64,000 bases of DNA from assembly GCA_019925795.1 (NCBI GenBank), contig CM034313.1, positions 20,138,932-20,202,931 of the forward strand. Reading direction: 5' to 3'. Source of the DNA: Dendrobium chrysotoxum. Taxonomy: Eukaryota; Streptophyta; Magnoliopsida; Asparagales; Orchidaceae. Every line of letters begins with the position of its first letter. The first letter of the stretch is position 1. The notes below the pieces were generated by a model. That model made no database searches and was not told the DNA's origin. It was given only the letters and a program-made list of their open reading frames with translations. Both the position numbers and the translations under genes were made by a program. Below are positions 9,128 through 22,339 of this stretch, piece by piece.

Positions 9128-9497
9128 TGAAAGTTTGTGAGGCTTGTGAAACCCTATAGAACTAGCCTGAGGCTAACCAAGAGGGGGGGAATTGGTGTTT
9201 TAAAAATTCATAAATAAAAAGAAAAATCTTTTTATCTTTTTTGAATATTTTAAAAGCAAACAACTTGTGCAAAAGCAAATAACAAAATCAGAGATTTCAA
9301 CCATTGAATAAATCACAGAAAAGTTTAGAAATCAAATGCAAAAAAATTAATAAGAAAGAGCACACCAAATTTTATAGTGGATCGGCCAAATATGACCTAC
9401 ATCCACTCCCCAAAAATCTCCTTTCCAAGTATTGCACTAATAAGTTAGTGTCTCTCCTTTTTTCTCCCATAGCAAGGCGGAGAAGCCCTTACAAAAT
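9128..9497 (-). mobile_element. Copia LTR fragment (TGAAAG family)
   Basis: It starts TGAAAGTTTG and keeps the landmarks of the LTR at 5371: GAGGCTAACCAAGAGGGG, TATAGTGGATCGGCC, CCTACATCCACTCC and GCAAGGCGGAGAAGCCC. After CTTACAAAAT near 9497 homology stops and LINE A coding sequence begins. The U3 half of the LTR is absent, and it does not resume after the LINE. Confidence 0.75.
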
Positions 9498-11330
9498 CTT
9501 TCATATGCACAAATTATTCAGAATGTTACTACTGATATTACAAATTATTGTATCTTGGATTCTTTAAATAATAAGAATTCCTATCCTATTTCTTCTTCTG
9601 TGGATAATGCTTCTTTAAATAATGATGCGGATAATTTTAAGAAGGATTCATCAGGGAATCCTATTGGAGTTTCTAATGTCTGGAGGAGGCAAACTAATAT
9701 CAAGATTGCTAACCCATAGTGTAATGTTTTAATGTCTAAGGATGGAGTTGCAGTTAAGTTGCATCTTGAAAATGAAAAATCTAACATCCATAGACTCCAA
9801 AATTCTATAGCTATTAAAGTGTTTGGAGATTCTATTCCCTTCTCATCTATACATATATAACTAAGGAAGCAATGGAGTCATTTGGGTACTTTCCACCTGA
9901 CTAAGTTAGGAAATGATTGGATGATGTGTTCATTTTACTCTTCTAAAGTTAAAGAAGTCGTGCTTAGTGGAGGACCTTGGTTTGTAGGTGGCCATATTAT
10001 TATCATGGAAATTGGAGTCCTGAATTCTCCCCATTAACTATGAAGAATGTTTTCTCTCATGTATAGATCGGACTTCTATATCTTCTGTTATTCTGTTGGG
10101 ATAATATTAACATTACTAGAATAGCTTCAATGGTAAGTACACCAATGTATTTTGATGGCAACATATTTAACTAGGGAAGAAGATAATTTGCTAGGGTTTG
10201 TGTTCACATAAAGCTCGGCGAGAAACTTCCTCAAGGTGTTTGGGTGGAAGGTAGCTCAGGGAGAGTTTTTCAAAAAAATTAATATAAAAATATTGCCTCA
10301 TTTTGTTATAAATGTGGTAGAGTTAGACATGATCTACAAAGTTGTAACAAGATTGATATTTCCTATAGAAATGATTCTTTTATCCCATGTGGGAAGGTGG
10401 GGAATGAAGTTCTCACTAATCAACCAACTAGAGCAAATCTTGTCAATGGAGCCGGGGTAATGAAGTCATTTTGGCTAAGGATACTATAAAGGATTTTGAA
10501 GAGTATGGCCCCTAGATTCATGCTAATTATGGGAGGAAAATATCCTTTATAGGTTATAAATCAAGAAATGCTAGTGATTCTTATGTTGGGAAATATACCT
10601 GTAAGACCAAATTCAGTTTATTTAAGCCTGTTTTTGTTAATGAAAATAATGAGGTTGTTGCTGTGTCTAGTGATAAGAAGTTATCAATTTTAGAAAAACC
10701 ACTTGTTACTTATGATATTATTATTTCTGGTGACACAAATGTATTAATTTTTTATATGCCTCAAGTTGTTTCTGATGAAGTAGCTGCTAAAGTTGTTTGT
10801 GGTATTTCTATGAAGGATGTTTGTTTTGACATATCTAATGAGGTTAAGGCTGATGTTCCTATTAATTCTGACAAGCTTTCTGATGTTGATGATAAAATTG
10901 AAGATATATCTGATCGTAATAAAGAATGTGTAGTACAAACATTTATGGAGGTTACAGAGAATGACAAAGAAGTGAAATTCCTCTCTACTTTGGGGATAGC
11001 AGACAAAAATGATGTTGCTATGTGTTCTGGTGATGATGAAGAATGTTTTATTATAGGAATTCAAACAGATCAAGTTTTGGCAGTCGGTGAAGAGTATCTA
11101 GGTAAACCTTTATCTCAATTGAATTTAATTAAAGAAAATAATTTTGAAGGGATTCCAAGCAAAGGGAAGTTTATTGTTCCGAAGAATGATTTATCCTTAA
11201 GTTATGGTAATTAGAAGAATAAAATGAAGAAAGAAGCTAGAAGATTTGGTACTATTAAAGATAGCCTTAGAGGTAAAAGAGGAGATGGTAGTCTATATAG
11301 CACTGGGGGCTCTTCCCCATTAGTTTCCTA
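9498..11330 (+). pseudogene. LINE A ORF1 (DUF4283-type, RNA-binding)
   Basis: A DUF4283-like domain is recognisable at about 9735-10030: DGVAVKLHLENEKS, NSIAIKVFGDSIPF, LRKQWSHLGTFHLTK and GGPWFVGGHIIIME. A CCHC-like region follows near 10290-10350 but is broken by frameshifts. The longest open piece is 183 codons (10663-11214), an acidic tail without recognisable domain that corresponds to the variable C-terminus of ORF1. The related LINE B has the same order on the other strand. ORF1 proteins bind the LINE RNA. This copy is a pseudogene. Confidence 0.75.
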
Positions 11331-14300
11331 ATGTCTTCATTACTTTTTTGGAATTGTAGGAGAGCTAAGAAAAAGAGAAGCTTCCCATTACTTATGAAGT
11401 GTGGTTGATGATAATGGGGTTTTCTTTATTGGTCTAATGGAAACTAAATTAGACTCAAGGGAAAGTAAAGAAGTTAAAGAATTATTAGAAGTGACTAGAA
11501 TTTTTTTCATGTTGATGCGAAAAGGACATCAGGTGGTATTCTTGCATTATGGAGAAGTAAGATTTCTTCTTTTACTATCTTAAATTTGTCCAATCAATGT
11601 ATTATCAATTGTTTAAAAGCACTTAAAGGCATTTTGTGGAATTTAACCATAGTATATGGTAATAAGGATAAGTTTAAGAGGAGGAAGTTGTGGGAGTAAA
11701 TAGAAGGCTACACTTAATTTCATAAGCCTTGCATTATAGGAGGTGATTTTAATTGCATTCTTTCTAGAGGTAAAAAAAAAGGAGTTAAGAGATTCATGTT
11801 CTCTCAAGGGCCTCAAAAGATGAAAGATTTTTTAACTAGAAATTATTATCATGATATTGGTTCCGTTGGGCCAAAATATATGTGGTGCAATAATAAAGAT
11901 GGTCTTGCTCGTATTTGGGAAAGATTAGACAAAATGTCTTAATTCCAAAGCTTTATGTCAGATTCCTTATGTTGTTATAAAACATTGCATAGAGTTGCAT
12001 CTAATTTTTGTCCTCTTATCATTAATCTTCTCAATTCAATTTCTTTCAATCAAAGATATATCAAATTTGAGAATGTTTGGTGTTCTTATGAAGCCTCGTG
12101 GGGAGTGGTTAAAAATTCATGGAGGAAACATGACTTTGGTGATGCTTCAGGCATTCTCCAAAGGAAGTTAAACAGATCTCTTAAAAACTTGTTTTATTGG
12201 AGCAAGAATAACCTAAAAGAATTGAATGAGTTGAAAGGTGTGTTACAAAAGGATATATTGTCTTTACAAGAAGAAGAGAGCCATATTAATTTGAACCCGG
12301 TGAAGCTGCTGGAGCTGAGGAAGAAAATTCATGAGTTGAATGTTACTCTTGCAAGACTCTCTACTTAGTGGAAACAGTGTTCTAAGGCACATTGGTTGGA
12401 GGAAAGAGATCAGAATTCTCAATTCTTTCGTGCCTATGCTTCAGCCAGGAGGAATGGAAATATGATTAATTAAGTAACTGGAGCGTATGGAAGCTGTGTT
12501 ACAGACCCGGAAGCAATTCATTCAACTTTTGATTGTTTCTTTTTGAATAAATGGATTAGTAGGCATTGCTCCCTTGCTAATTGGCCTGAGTTCAGTGATG
12601 AAGTTAAGTTACATAAAGACCAAAAATAGATGTTAAATGCAATTTTTTTTAAGCAAGAACTATTTTCTATAGTTATGAAGATGAACAACAACAAATCTCC
12701 AGGCAATGATTGTGTGAATTCTTATTTTTTCAATTTTTTTTGGAGCATTGTTAATGTTGAATTGTGGAATGTAGTGGAGAACTTCTTTTTGACTGGAGTA
12801 ATGTCGGATAGTTGGAAGGAAATAATGATTATTTTGATGCCTAAAGTTCCTAATGCGAAGATAAATCAATGGTATAGTATGGTAAAGCTATTACTCGAAA
12901 AAGAAGAAGGAAATTAAATAAAGTTCTTGGTTATAGAGTTATTGATAAATTCAATTATCTTGGTGAAAAAATGGCACTTAGAAGACCAAAAGCTACTGAT
13001 TTTAACTTCATTCTTAATAAGGCTATAGATAAACTCAACTCTTGAGGTTCTCATTCTTTGTCTTTGGCAGGGAAAATTCTATTGATTAAAACTATATTCT
13101 TCTATTTCTTCATTCAGTATGACTCACTCTTTGAGTCCAAAGAGTATTCTAAATGATTTTGAAAAGTTCAGTAGGAATTTTCTATGGCAGAAAAATCAAG
13201 GAAGGAGGGGATTGCATTATATCTCTTGGGATTTGATGTGTACATCTGTTAATCATGAAGGTCTTGGTATTCAAGGTGCTGCAGATAGACAAGGGCCTTT
13301 AAGAGCTCGTATTGCTTGGAATTTTATCAATAATCAAAATGCTCTCCTTAATAAGATCATGGAAGATAAATATGGTGGTTATATTTCAAATAATAAAGCT
13401 AAATGATGTTCATCTTCAACGTGGCATATTATAAAGATGGAGCTCATTTCTTGAAGCCAATTAATAGATGGAAAGTATCAAATGGGGTAAGTATCATTAC
13501 TTTAAATGATAATTGGATTCTTGATAGAAATTTGAATAAGTGGCCAGAGATGTGTAATATAAGGGAGCTAGAGAATGTAACAGTTTCATTCCTTCTAGAT
13601 GGAGATGGGAACTGGGATAAATCATTGATACAGAACTTGTTTTCTAAAGATTTAGTGAACATTATTTCTAAAATACCAAATTGTTCTGCCTCTGAGGTAG
13701 ATACGGTTGAATTATTGGCTAGTAATTCTGGAATTTCTATTACTATATTGGCTTTTCATGCTTCTTTTGAATAGTATACAAATGGAATACATGTAAAGTG
13801 GATTAGGAAGTTAAAAGTAACTCCTAAGGAATCATAATTATGGTGGAGATTGGTTAATAACTTGATACCAACTCAATGCTAGTTCCATTACACGAAACAT
13901 TGAGATTCTTGCTAGTGTCCGAGAGGATGTTTCGAAGTTGAAGATAGTAACTATATTGTTGTTCATTGTAAAAAGCTTATCGATATATTTGATACGATGA
14001 ATAGGTGGGGAATTTACCTACCTAGGTTTAATAATATTTCTCATTGTTTGAATAAGATGGAGAAGTTAGATATGACTAATCCTGGAGCTATTCGATTGTA
14101 CTTATCTTCGATATATCAGAATTGGAAAGCTAGGAATTGCTTTACACATGGAACTAGGTGTCCTAGTTCGATAACTATTCCAACTCAAGTTCTGTCTAAA
14201 TTTGTGCATCCGTCATTTCTTTCAATTTACAATAACTGGGAAACTAACCAGCATCCTGTGCTATCTTAAAATTGGTTTCCCCCTCCTACAAATTAGATTA

Positions 14301-14740
14301 AGTTGAATGTTGATGCTTCATTGTTGCATTCTAATGAAGCAAGTAGAGAAAGAGTATTAAGAGACCACAAAGGAAGATTTTTGCTTACGTATGGAAGGAA
14401 GTTATTGCATTGGGATAGATCACCATTGGAGCTAATTGTTGTTTTCAATTTCAAAGATATAATTAAAGATTGGATGATAGAGAAACAAGGTATCATTATT
14501 GAAGGAGATAACATCAATGGGGTCAAACTTTTGCAAAAGTCTATGTTAAAGAATAATAAGAAGAATAGAGTTCATAGTATGGATTTTTCATTTCTTGATG
14601 TTTTTTATAATGTAAATTTTTGTTTTGTTTCTAGAGAGAGCAAAGTGTGGAGGATGCTTGTGCTCACTATGCCCTATTTGGTGATTTTTTATGAGAGAAT
14701 TTTCTTTTGGGAGAACTTCCATCAAGCATTTTTGACTTGA
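11331..14740 (+). pseudogene. LINE A ORF2 (EN, partial RT, RNase H)
   Basis: The start at 11331 reads MSSLLFWNCRRAKKK, the typical endonuclease opening. METK (about 11440) carries the catalytic Glu and GGDFNCILSRG (about 11740) the core. The RT N-terminal part includes NNNKSPGNDCVNSYFF and IILMPKVPNAKIN (12690-12860). The frame then jumps near 12878 to sequence normally found well after the YADD box (KRRRKLNKVLGYRVID, about 12900), so the palm active site is gone. After the thumb (KSILNDFEKFSRNFLW, about 13140) comes an RNase H domain at 14297-14540 (KLNVDASL, LRDHKGRF, LELIVV, IIEGDN). Multiple stops interrupt it. Confidence 0.8.
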
Positions 14741-14835
14741 TCAAGAAGGATTGTGATAGAATAGCTATCACTTAGGTTTCTTTGTATCTTCTTCCTTTTG
14801 CATTAATGCTTATTGCATATCTTCAAAAAGTAACA

Positions 14836-16644
14836 CTTAAACCTAGCTACCCTAGTTTCATAAGTTAGGGTTGACCAAGTCAACCAAGTGAAAATATGTT
14901 AAATTAGTCCAATTAATCCCAAAAATCATATGCATTAACTTAGCCCATTCAAGCCATTAAAGACCACTCCAATGGCTCTCTACAATTCTCATGTACTCTC
15001 TTGAACCCAACCCACTGAAAGAGCTAACCTAGGCTCAGCCCAATGATCCCCATGACCCAACCTAACCAAAAGATCATTTTCACCTTTCCAAATCACCATC
15101 CACTTCACTTCTTTCTCTTAAAAGGCCTTGGACACTTCAAGGGATCCCTAGGAGCTCATCTAATAAATTTTAGCCATTTGTTTTGAGCCACTAAGCCAAG
15201 ATAGGGAGCAAATTCAATGGAACGAAGAAGAATTATTCATTCCCTTCCAGTGCTAAAAAAAACCTTTTTGAAATTTTACTCCTACTCCCCAGACCTCCCG
15301 ACTCATTTCCCATTCAAATCCTATCTCCTCCAGCTTCTCTAATTATGGACTGAGTAAATGCTTGCAAAGAGTGGTGCTCCATCAATGAACTATTCTTCCA
15401 TGCTTCCTCCCTACTAAAATTCTTAAACATAATTCTTCTCTAAGGCCTAAGGAAATTTTCAATATTGGGTATTAGCTTAAAATTTCTCTATACAAGTTAA
15501 AAACAAGAACACTAGCTTAGTATCATAGGATTCATTTATAGTGAAGATAATCTATAAACTAGGGCTCCAACATCCTATAGATCTATAGGTTCTAACGAAC
15601 ATCTTGGATCATTTATGTGAGGTTTAGTGAAGGATATTTCATGTTTAAAGAAAAATGAAATTAGGGTTCTCGTTTTGGCTAGATGTAGGAAACATAATCT
15701 CAATCACCCAATTCCCACGTTTTGATTTAAATAGTTGGGATTTCATTGGTTCAAGCATGTATGCAACCTCCCATTATTATGAATCATTTAAACATAACCA
15801 TTCGATCTTAGATCAAATGGCTACCATAGAAACCTTCATATGAGTAGAGCTCGCCACATTTCTAAGGGGCCAAACCCTACATACCATTTGGAAAAGTCGC
15901 ACTCCGCTAGTGCAATGCATGGAAATTAGCTTAAATCATATAATTTAATTCACTAAATTATCATAGAGCTTATAAATATCATATTCAATGATCCATTAGA
16001 TTCAAAAAAATAAGCTCTATCAAATAAAATTAACCTAAATACAAATCATTAAGGCATCAAAGTTTGTTGAGCACTCTCTTAGCTGTTACACAAACCTTAG
16101 AAATTTCTCAAGAAAGTTTATAAACTTCTCTAGCTTGGGTGGAATTTTCAAATGCATAGGTCATGCTTTAACAAAAAATTTTGAAAATTCATAATTTGCA
16201 ATCCATAGAGAATTAGGAATTTTATTGTTGTAGTTTGTGCCTATGTATGTAAGGATTAGACACCTCTGGTTTCAACCATATTCAAACACTAGACTAAGCT
16301 AGGATATTCAAGTTAAGTCTATGGTTAGAGAACATTAAAAAATTTTAAAATATTCATCCCTTATCTAAATTTCATGAAATTTAAACCTAACAAGCGTAGT
16401 GATATTATCAACCTCTAGATTTAATTTGGTGATAATTAGAGTACATTAATCCTTAAAATTAATAAACACTAAAATTAGCATTAAATTTCATCTAAAATTT
16501 TATAAAATTTATAATGAAAAGAATAAAAATGCTAAAAATATAAACTAAATTGCAATGAACTCCTAGTTAAATATACAATCATGGAAAATTAAAACCCCCA
16601 AGGAATTGTAATTGAAATCTTTTTAAATAATACTTAAGTCTTAG
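14836..16644. other. Non-coding sequence, possibly a gypsy LTR relic
   Basis: No coding domain is visible. The stretch resembles decayed LTR sequence. CGATCTTAGATCAAATGG (near 15804-15821) is like a motif near 58245 (TGATCTAAGATTGAACAG) in another non-coding block, and both blocks are AT-rich with similar TC-rich leader-like segments. No terminal repeats or target duplication could be fixed. Confidence 0.25.
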
Positions 16645-16773
16645 GCTTTGTTTGGGACAGCTTCTTTGCTACTTTCTAAAATGGCTTTCTAGTACAAAAA
16701 TTTCTTAAATTAGAAATTTTTGTACTAAAAAGTAGTTTTATAAAGTAGAAAAAAAGCTATCCCAAATGAAACA
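16645..16773. mobile_element. Hairpin MITE, 129 bp
   Basis: Nearly the whole segment is one inverted repeat. GGCTTTGTTTGGGACAGC on the left pairs with GCTATCCCAAATGAAACA on the right, and the inner arms (CTAGTACAAAAATTTCT / AGAAATTTTTGTACT) meet around 16707. No coding sequence is present. The form and the TTTGTTTGGGA start suit a non-autonomous DNA transposon of hAT or Harbinger type. A clear target duplication was not seen. Confidence 0.7.
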
Positions 16774-17397
16774 TTGATTAAGATTTATTTAAACTAATTC
16801 ATATAAAATAAATTATAGATCTATGTCTCCTCAAAGTTTCAAAGATGTCACATAAACTAACCTCTAACTTATGGGAAAATCTCTTAAGCATTGGAGGTCA
16901 TTTGATCTATCAAATTCAAAACCTTATGCTATCTATATAGAAGGGATATAAATAAATAACCTACACTTCTAAAATGTCAAATTAAAAAAAATTAGAAATT
17001 ATAAATATATTAATTCAATTCCATTCAATTATAAATAGATAATATATTTCATGAAAAAAAAACAAGAAAAATGTAAATCAAATAAAATGTAAAGTAAAAC
17101 TTTGGTCAAACCACCAATAAAAGTTTAATATAAATAAATCAAATAATTTAACAAATAAATAAATAAGTGAAAATAAATAAAAATTAAATAAAAAATAAAT
17201 CAAATGAAAATAAAATAAATTTAATTTAATTAAATTTAAATTTAAATCATAAATCTTAAATAAATTTTATTAAATAAACAAATTAATTATAATTTCATCA
17301 ATTTAAAATTTTAAAAATTTATCATAAAAAACCCAAATTTAATAACTAAATTAAACACAATTTAATAAATAAATAAAATGATGTTTTGTGCTCTTGC
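16774..17397. repeat. AT-rich low-complexity sequence
   Basis: From about 16980 the sequence is dominated by AAATAAAT-type words, with some TTTAATTTAATT. No gene, dyad or terminal repeat is visible. Confidence 0.6.
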
Positions 17398-17545
17398 TTT
17401 ATCTTTAGGGATGAAACTAATGCATTCATTCATAAGCTTAAGACTTGTTGATTAAAAATTTGAAGCACTTTAAGTTCTTTAATTACAATGGTTCTTTAAA
17501 ACATAAATTGACTAAAGCTTAATTAAAAGGAGGCTTTATGCTTTT
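17398..17545. repeat. Direct repeat, left copy, next to LINE B
   Basis: TTTAGGGATGAAACTAATG, CATTCATTCATAAGC and GACTTGTTGATT align with 23982-24125, about 6.6 kb away on the other side of LINE B, in the same orientation. By eye the copies are roughly 70 percent alike. It is much too long for a LINE target duplication. Confidence 0.55.
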
Positions 17546-17949
17546 TGTTTAACCTTTTTTTTTTTTTGAAGATTTCAACTTGTATTAAAATAAGAAGCTA
17601 TTAGAAACTACTAAAATGAAAGATAATGATCACATACCTTCTTTAGCAAGCTAAATAAGGAAGAAGGAATGCTACCCAGAGAAAAGCTATAAAAAACAAA
17701 GCTATTACATAAAGTAAGAGTGGCACAACCCTCAGCCATTTTATTACAATTCCTAGAAGTATAATAAAAATGACATTATTCAAATCATTTAAAAAGAAAA
17801 GCTTCTTATTCCAAAATCCATCTTGCTGTCACTTAGAAGTCTTCAATGAATCTCAAAGGCATTTGATGACATTAAAGTTATTTGCTTCAATTGTTACCCC
17901 CTTGTATTGAAACATCCAACTTTGGTTATCTTCTCAAATCAATAGGACA

Positions 17950-20900
17950 GCGTCTAACTCCAGTTGAGCAACATCCCAATGATATACATGTTTGCCAAAT
18001 GCACGAAAAAATCATCCCTTGTGATCTCTAATAACACCACCAATTCTTGCATTATTTGATTCCATAAGAGATGTATTAACATTAATTTTGATCCAATGTA
18101 GAGGTGGGGGATGCTAAATATCAGCAGACTCCAAAAGGAGATTAGCATTGTAGTCTTCTAGCATCAGATATCTAGCTGGCTGCATTAGGGACGTCAAAAT
18201 ATTTGTTGTAATAACATTTATAGATGTTGAAGTCAATCCATGCTTAATTTGATTTTGGCTTTTCTAAGAATAAAAAATAGTTGTACATTATAATTTGACT
18301 ATGTTCAAATTGAAATTAGAAATCTTTTAAGCTCAGATATACACCCCATAAAAGATTGGAAGATCGAAACTTGCAAACCCCATTCACGTAGTTTGTTAAG
18401 AATCTCAACTAAGAATTTGCACTTCATAGTAATATGAAATTGGTTCTTCACCTCATGACAACCTCTAGCATAATAATTAGATTTTAACATATTCCTATAA
18501 TTAAGAAAGCTATTTGTAGGAAGAGCATCCTTACACAGTCTCCACTAAACATCTCAACCTTCGAGATGAGCTTAAATTTCCTGATCCATTTCACAACTTC
18601 AGAAGATGCATATTGATCTCTATATGTAATCAATGCTTCAAACGATAAAGCTGTGATTGATCACCTAGAATGTTGATTGGTAAGATCAATACAATCTTCT
18701 CTCTTATCAGTATATGGAGGAACCAACATAATAACTAAGATAAGATTATCATCAAAAACCTTTTGGAGTTCAGACCGATTCCAACTACCTTTAGATGAGA
18801 TAAATTGATGAACTGATGTATCTCGTAAAACAGAATAATTAGCAAACGTTGGCCATTTATGAAGAGACTTATCAAGGTTCCAAACATCATTAAAGATGTT
18901 CACTTTGTTTCCATTTTCCAATTTCCACCTTATGATGTTCTTTAAAAACTTCGCTACATCCACCAAAATTTGCCAAATAGGGGAAGCTCCTCTTTTAATA
19001 ATAGAATTCCAAACATCACTTCCATATTTTGAAGTAATAATATAATTAAATAATGATAAAGGGTTTTGAATAAATCTCCAGGTAATTCTTGATATTAATG
19101 AACCAACTTTATTAGCTGAAGAATGAAGACCCAAACCACCCAACATTTTGGGCTTGCATAACTCCTCCCAAAAAACATAATGTAATCCCTTTCTTCCTTT
19201 ATCTCTATGCCAAATAAAATCCCTATATAGCTTATCCAACTTATTTAGCAAACCCTTAGGTACCAACGAATGAGTTGACAAGAAAATAGGAAGTGATAGA
19301 AAAGTACTTTTGATAAGAAGAATTCTACCAGCCATAGAAAGACATATGTTACCCCATGTATTTAACCTTTCCAAAGCATGAACTAGAATGATTTGAAAAT
19401 CAGACTTTACTAACCTCCTCATGGCCATCTTCACACCAAAGTAATGCTTTTATTTTATAATTTTGAACCCCAACCTCTTAGAAATCTTCTTCTTTCTCTT
19501 GCCATTCACTGATTTCCCAAATAAAACTTGAGATTTCATCTTATTCACCTGTTGACCTATCTAACCGTAAAAATAAGCCATTATCTTCTTCATAAGACCA
19601 ACTGGTTTAGTAGATACAATAGAAAATAATAACACATCAATAGCATATAACAAATGGGAAATCTGTTCAAATTTCAGAGCTAACTTTACACCCAATTCAG
19701 AACCTCTTTGATAAATAGAATTTTATAATAACTGAGATCACATTATATATAAATAAGGAGACAAAGGGACCCTTGTCTAAATCCACTTCTAGCTTCATTC
19801 CACTTAGAATTCAACCATTTAGAAGAATAAAAATTTTTACATTTTGAACACATTCCATGATGAGGTTTAAAAATTTAGGAGGAAAAACAAACCAGCTTAA
19901 AGTTTTAGATAAAGTTGGCCAACCCATATTATTATAAGCCTACTCCATATCAATTTTTACTGACATCAATCCTTTCTTGGAATTAGACTATCTGAATTTA
20001 TTGAAAACTTCTTGAGCCAAAAGACAATGATCTGACATTGACCTTTCAGGCACAAAAGCAACTTGATCTTCAGTGATGATCTTAGGTAGATGCCATTTCA
20101 ACAAGTTCAAAGTCATTCTAGCCATCAGTTTATAAATAGTTTGACAAAGCCTTATGAGTATAAAATGGGATGGTTCCACCGGATTCTTATTCTTCAGAAT
20201 TAACACAATTAAAGTATCCTTCCATTTCGTATGAATTTTATAGTTAATAAAAAAAAACACTAAACAACTTTCCAAGTATCCTCTTTATCAATGTTCTAAA
20301 AAAACTTAAGAATGAAGATGTGATACCAATAAGACCTGGTGATTTATTATTTCCCAAATTTTGCATAGCTTCTATCAATTCTTCTTTAGTAAAATCAGCT
20401 TTCAGCATATTAAAATCAGAGAATTCAATTTTTTTATGATTAAAAACTTTAGGCCAATTAGATAACTTACATTTTCTATCCTTCCATTTTTAACTAAAAA
20501 ATTAAAAAAAAAGCTTCTATTCTGTCTTGATATTCAACCAAACCCAAACCGTCAGTTTCATCTTTGATCTAATTTATACACTCCCCCTTCTAGCTGAAGC
20601 ATGGTTTTGAAAGAATTTAGAGTATGTATCTCCCTCCTCTATCCATCTAACCTTTGCTCTTTGGTTCCACAAAGTAACTAATTTGGCCAAACGAACATTT
20701 AATTCCATGACTTTACATCTAAGAAGTTTCAGGTCCTATAAATCCAGGCCTCCTTCCAAATTTTCTTTCAATTAGAACTCCAACATCTCCTCTTCAAATC
20801 CTCTTTCAGAGATGACAACTCCTTTAATTTGTTTTTATTCCAATAATACAAAGATTTTAATGTTCTTTTCATCTTCCTTTGTAGAATTTCAGCATCATTA

Positions 20901-21711
20901 CCAAAATCCATTTTTCTCCAAGATTTAAGAATAATATTCCAAGCTATTGGATAAAACTTCTATACATCTTCAAATATGAAAATTTTATGTTGTGGTCTAG
21001 ATGTATCATTAATCTTGAAGGTAATAGAAGAATGATCCGACACAACTTTAGAAAGATGCCTCACCATAGCAAATGGTACCCGCTGAATAGCTACTTAATT
21101 TAATAAACATTTTTCTAGCCTTTCCCAAATTCTTGAATTACCTTCCTTATTATTACACCAAGTAAACCTTGGTCCAACAACACCAACATCAAGAAAATCA
21201 TTATTAGCCATAAAAGAACTCATTTCTTGTGGACCTTGAGAGAATATAAACATCTTACCCCCTCTTTTGTCTTCCTTAGACAAGATACAATTAAAATTCT
21301 TTCCCACAATAGAAGGAATAGCACTAGCCGAAACCATTTCAAGACAATCCCATAAACTTTTTCTGGCATGCATATCCTTATTCCCATAAACTGTAGCAAC
21401 ATTCCAACTTCCCTTATTATAAATTTGAATACAACCAAACACCACTGGAGTCGACTCTTTAACAACAACAAAACAACCCTCCAACCTTTTCCATAAAACA
21501 AGAATGCCCCATTAATGCCATTAGCCGGATGATGAAAAAAATCCCACTCCTCCCCAATAATCCTATTAACCTCCTTCCTATCAATTCGAGATAACTTAGT
21601 TTCAACTAGCCCAATGAAAAAAACATCATTATCCCTCACAATCTCCCTAAGATAAAGAAAAGCCTCCCTTTTTTTGGCTCCTCTATAATTCCAAAATAAA
21701 AAGGATGACAT
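17950..21711 (-). pseudogene. LINE B ORF2 (EN, RT, RNase H)
   Basis: The ATG at 21711 gives MSSFLFWNYRGAKKRE, the endonuclease start. VETKLS and, after a frameshift, the VYGNKDMHARKSLWD block follow, and VGKNFNCILSKED near 21295 replaces the usual GGDFN. RT is visible at 20275-19988 (IVLILKNKNP, VPERSMSDHCLLAQEVF). The palm box near 19640 reads YAIDVLLFS instead of YADD, so one catalytic Asp is lost. The longest open part (19434-18661, 257 codons) is the thumb and connection (GRILLIKSTFLSLPIFL, KLYRDFIWHRDKGRKGLHY). RNase H lies at 18140-17950 (IKINVNTSL, QLELDAVL in other frames), with Asp changed to Asn in the first motif. Confidence 0.8.
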
Positions 21712-22339
21712 TACGACACCAATGGGGAAAGTCACCAACAACATATCTAACACCCAATTCACCTATCATTTTCCTAGTAGTATCCTCTATAGGTCCTAAT
21801 GATTTAAGTTCTTTAGGGAGTTTTTTTTACCACTTAAAGAACTTACATTATTATCGATAAAAGAAGGAGATCTTTTATTATCTTTTAGATAAAAAAAATT
21901 TATTGAAGTAGAAACTACAATATTGCCATCACAATTCCACACATTTTTTAGATGATACAACACCACCAAACATTGCATAAGCAACATCTTCATTTTTAGA
22001 CCTCTCAGCAGTTTTTAACCACTTCAGCATTTAAATTTCCATCAGAAATTGGCTCAACACCATCCATAATTTTATTAGCTCCTTTAGTAATAACAAAAAC
22101 TTCTGCACCTTCTTCGTGCATAATAGACTATTCACCATCAAACTAATTAATGACTAAAGAACATTTAACATCACAGTGAACATTAGAACAGTCAGCTTTT
22201 GGATTAGTAGAACTTGGATAGCAGCAACCTGACACTCTTTGTCTTCTTAATAATCAGTCAAAGCATTGAATCTGTTTGATTTTAACTATGGAAGATGAGA
22301 ATTAGCATTAGCCTTAGAATGAATTTCCTCACCTACAAT

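Larger units (their letters stand above)
9498..14835 (+). mobile_element. L1-type LINE A, internally deleted
   Basis: This is a plant L1 element on the plus strand. The order is ORF1 (9498-11330), endonuclease, partial RT, zinc-binding region and C-terminal RNase H (11331-14740), then a short 3' tail with CTTCAAAAAG near 14826. It abuts a copia LTR at its 5' side with no obvious target duplication. The catalytic middle of the RT is missing (junction near 12878). Many stops and frameshifts make it inactive. Confidence 0.85.

Noticed and set aside
10663..11214. 183-codon open frame as a host gene
   Set aside because: It lies in frame and order as the C-terminal tail of LINE A ORF1, between the zinc-knuckle region and the ORF2 start.
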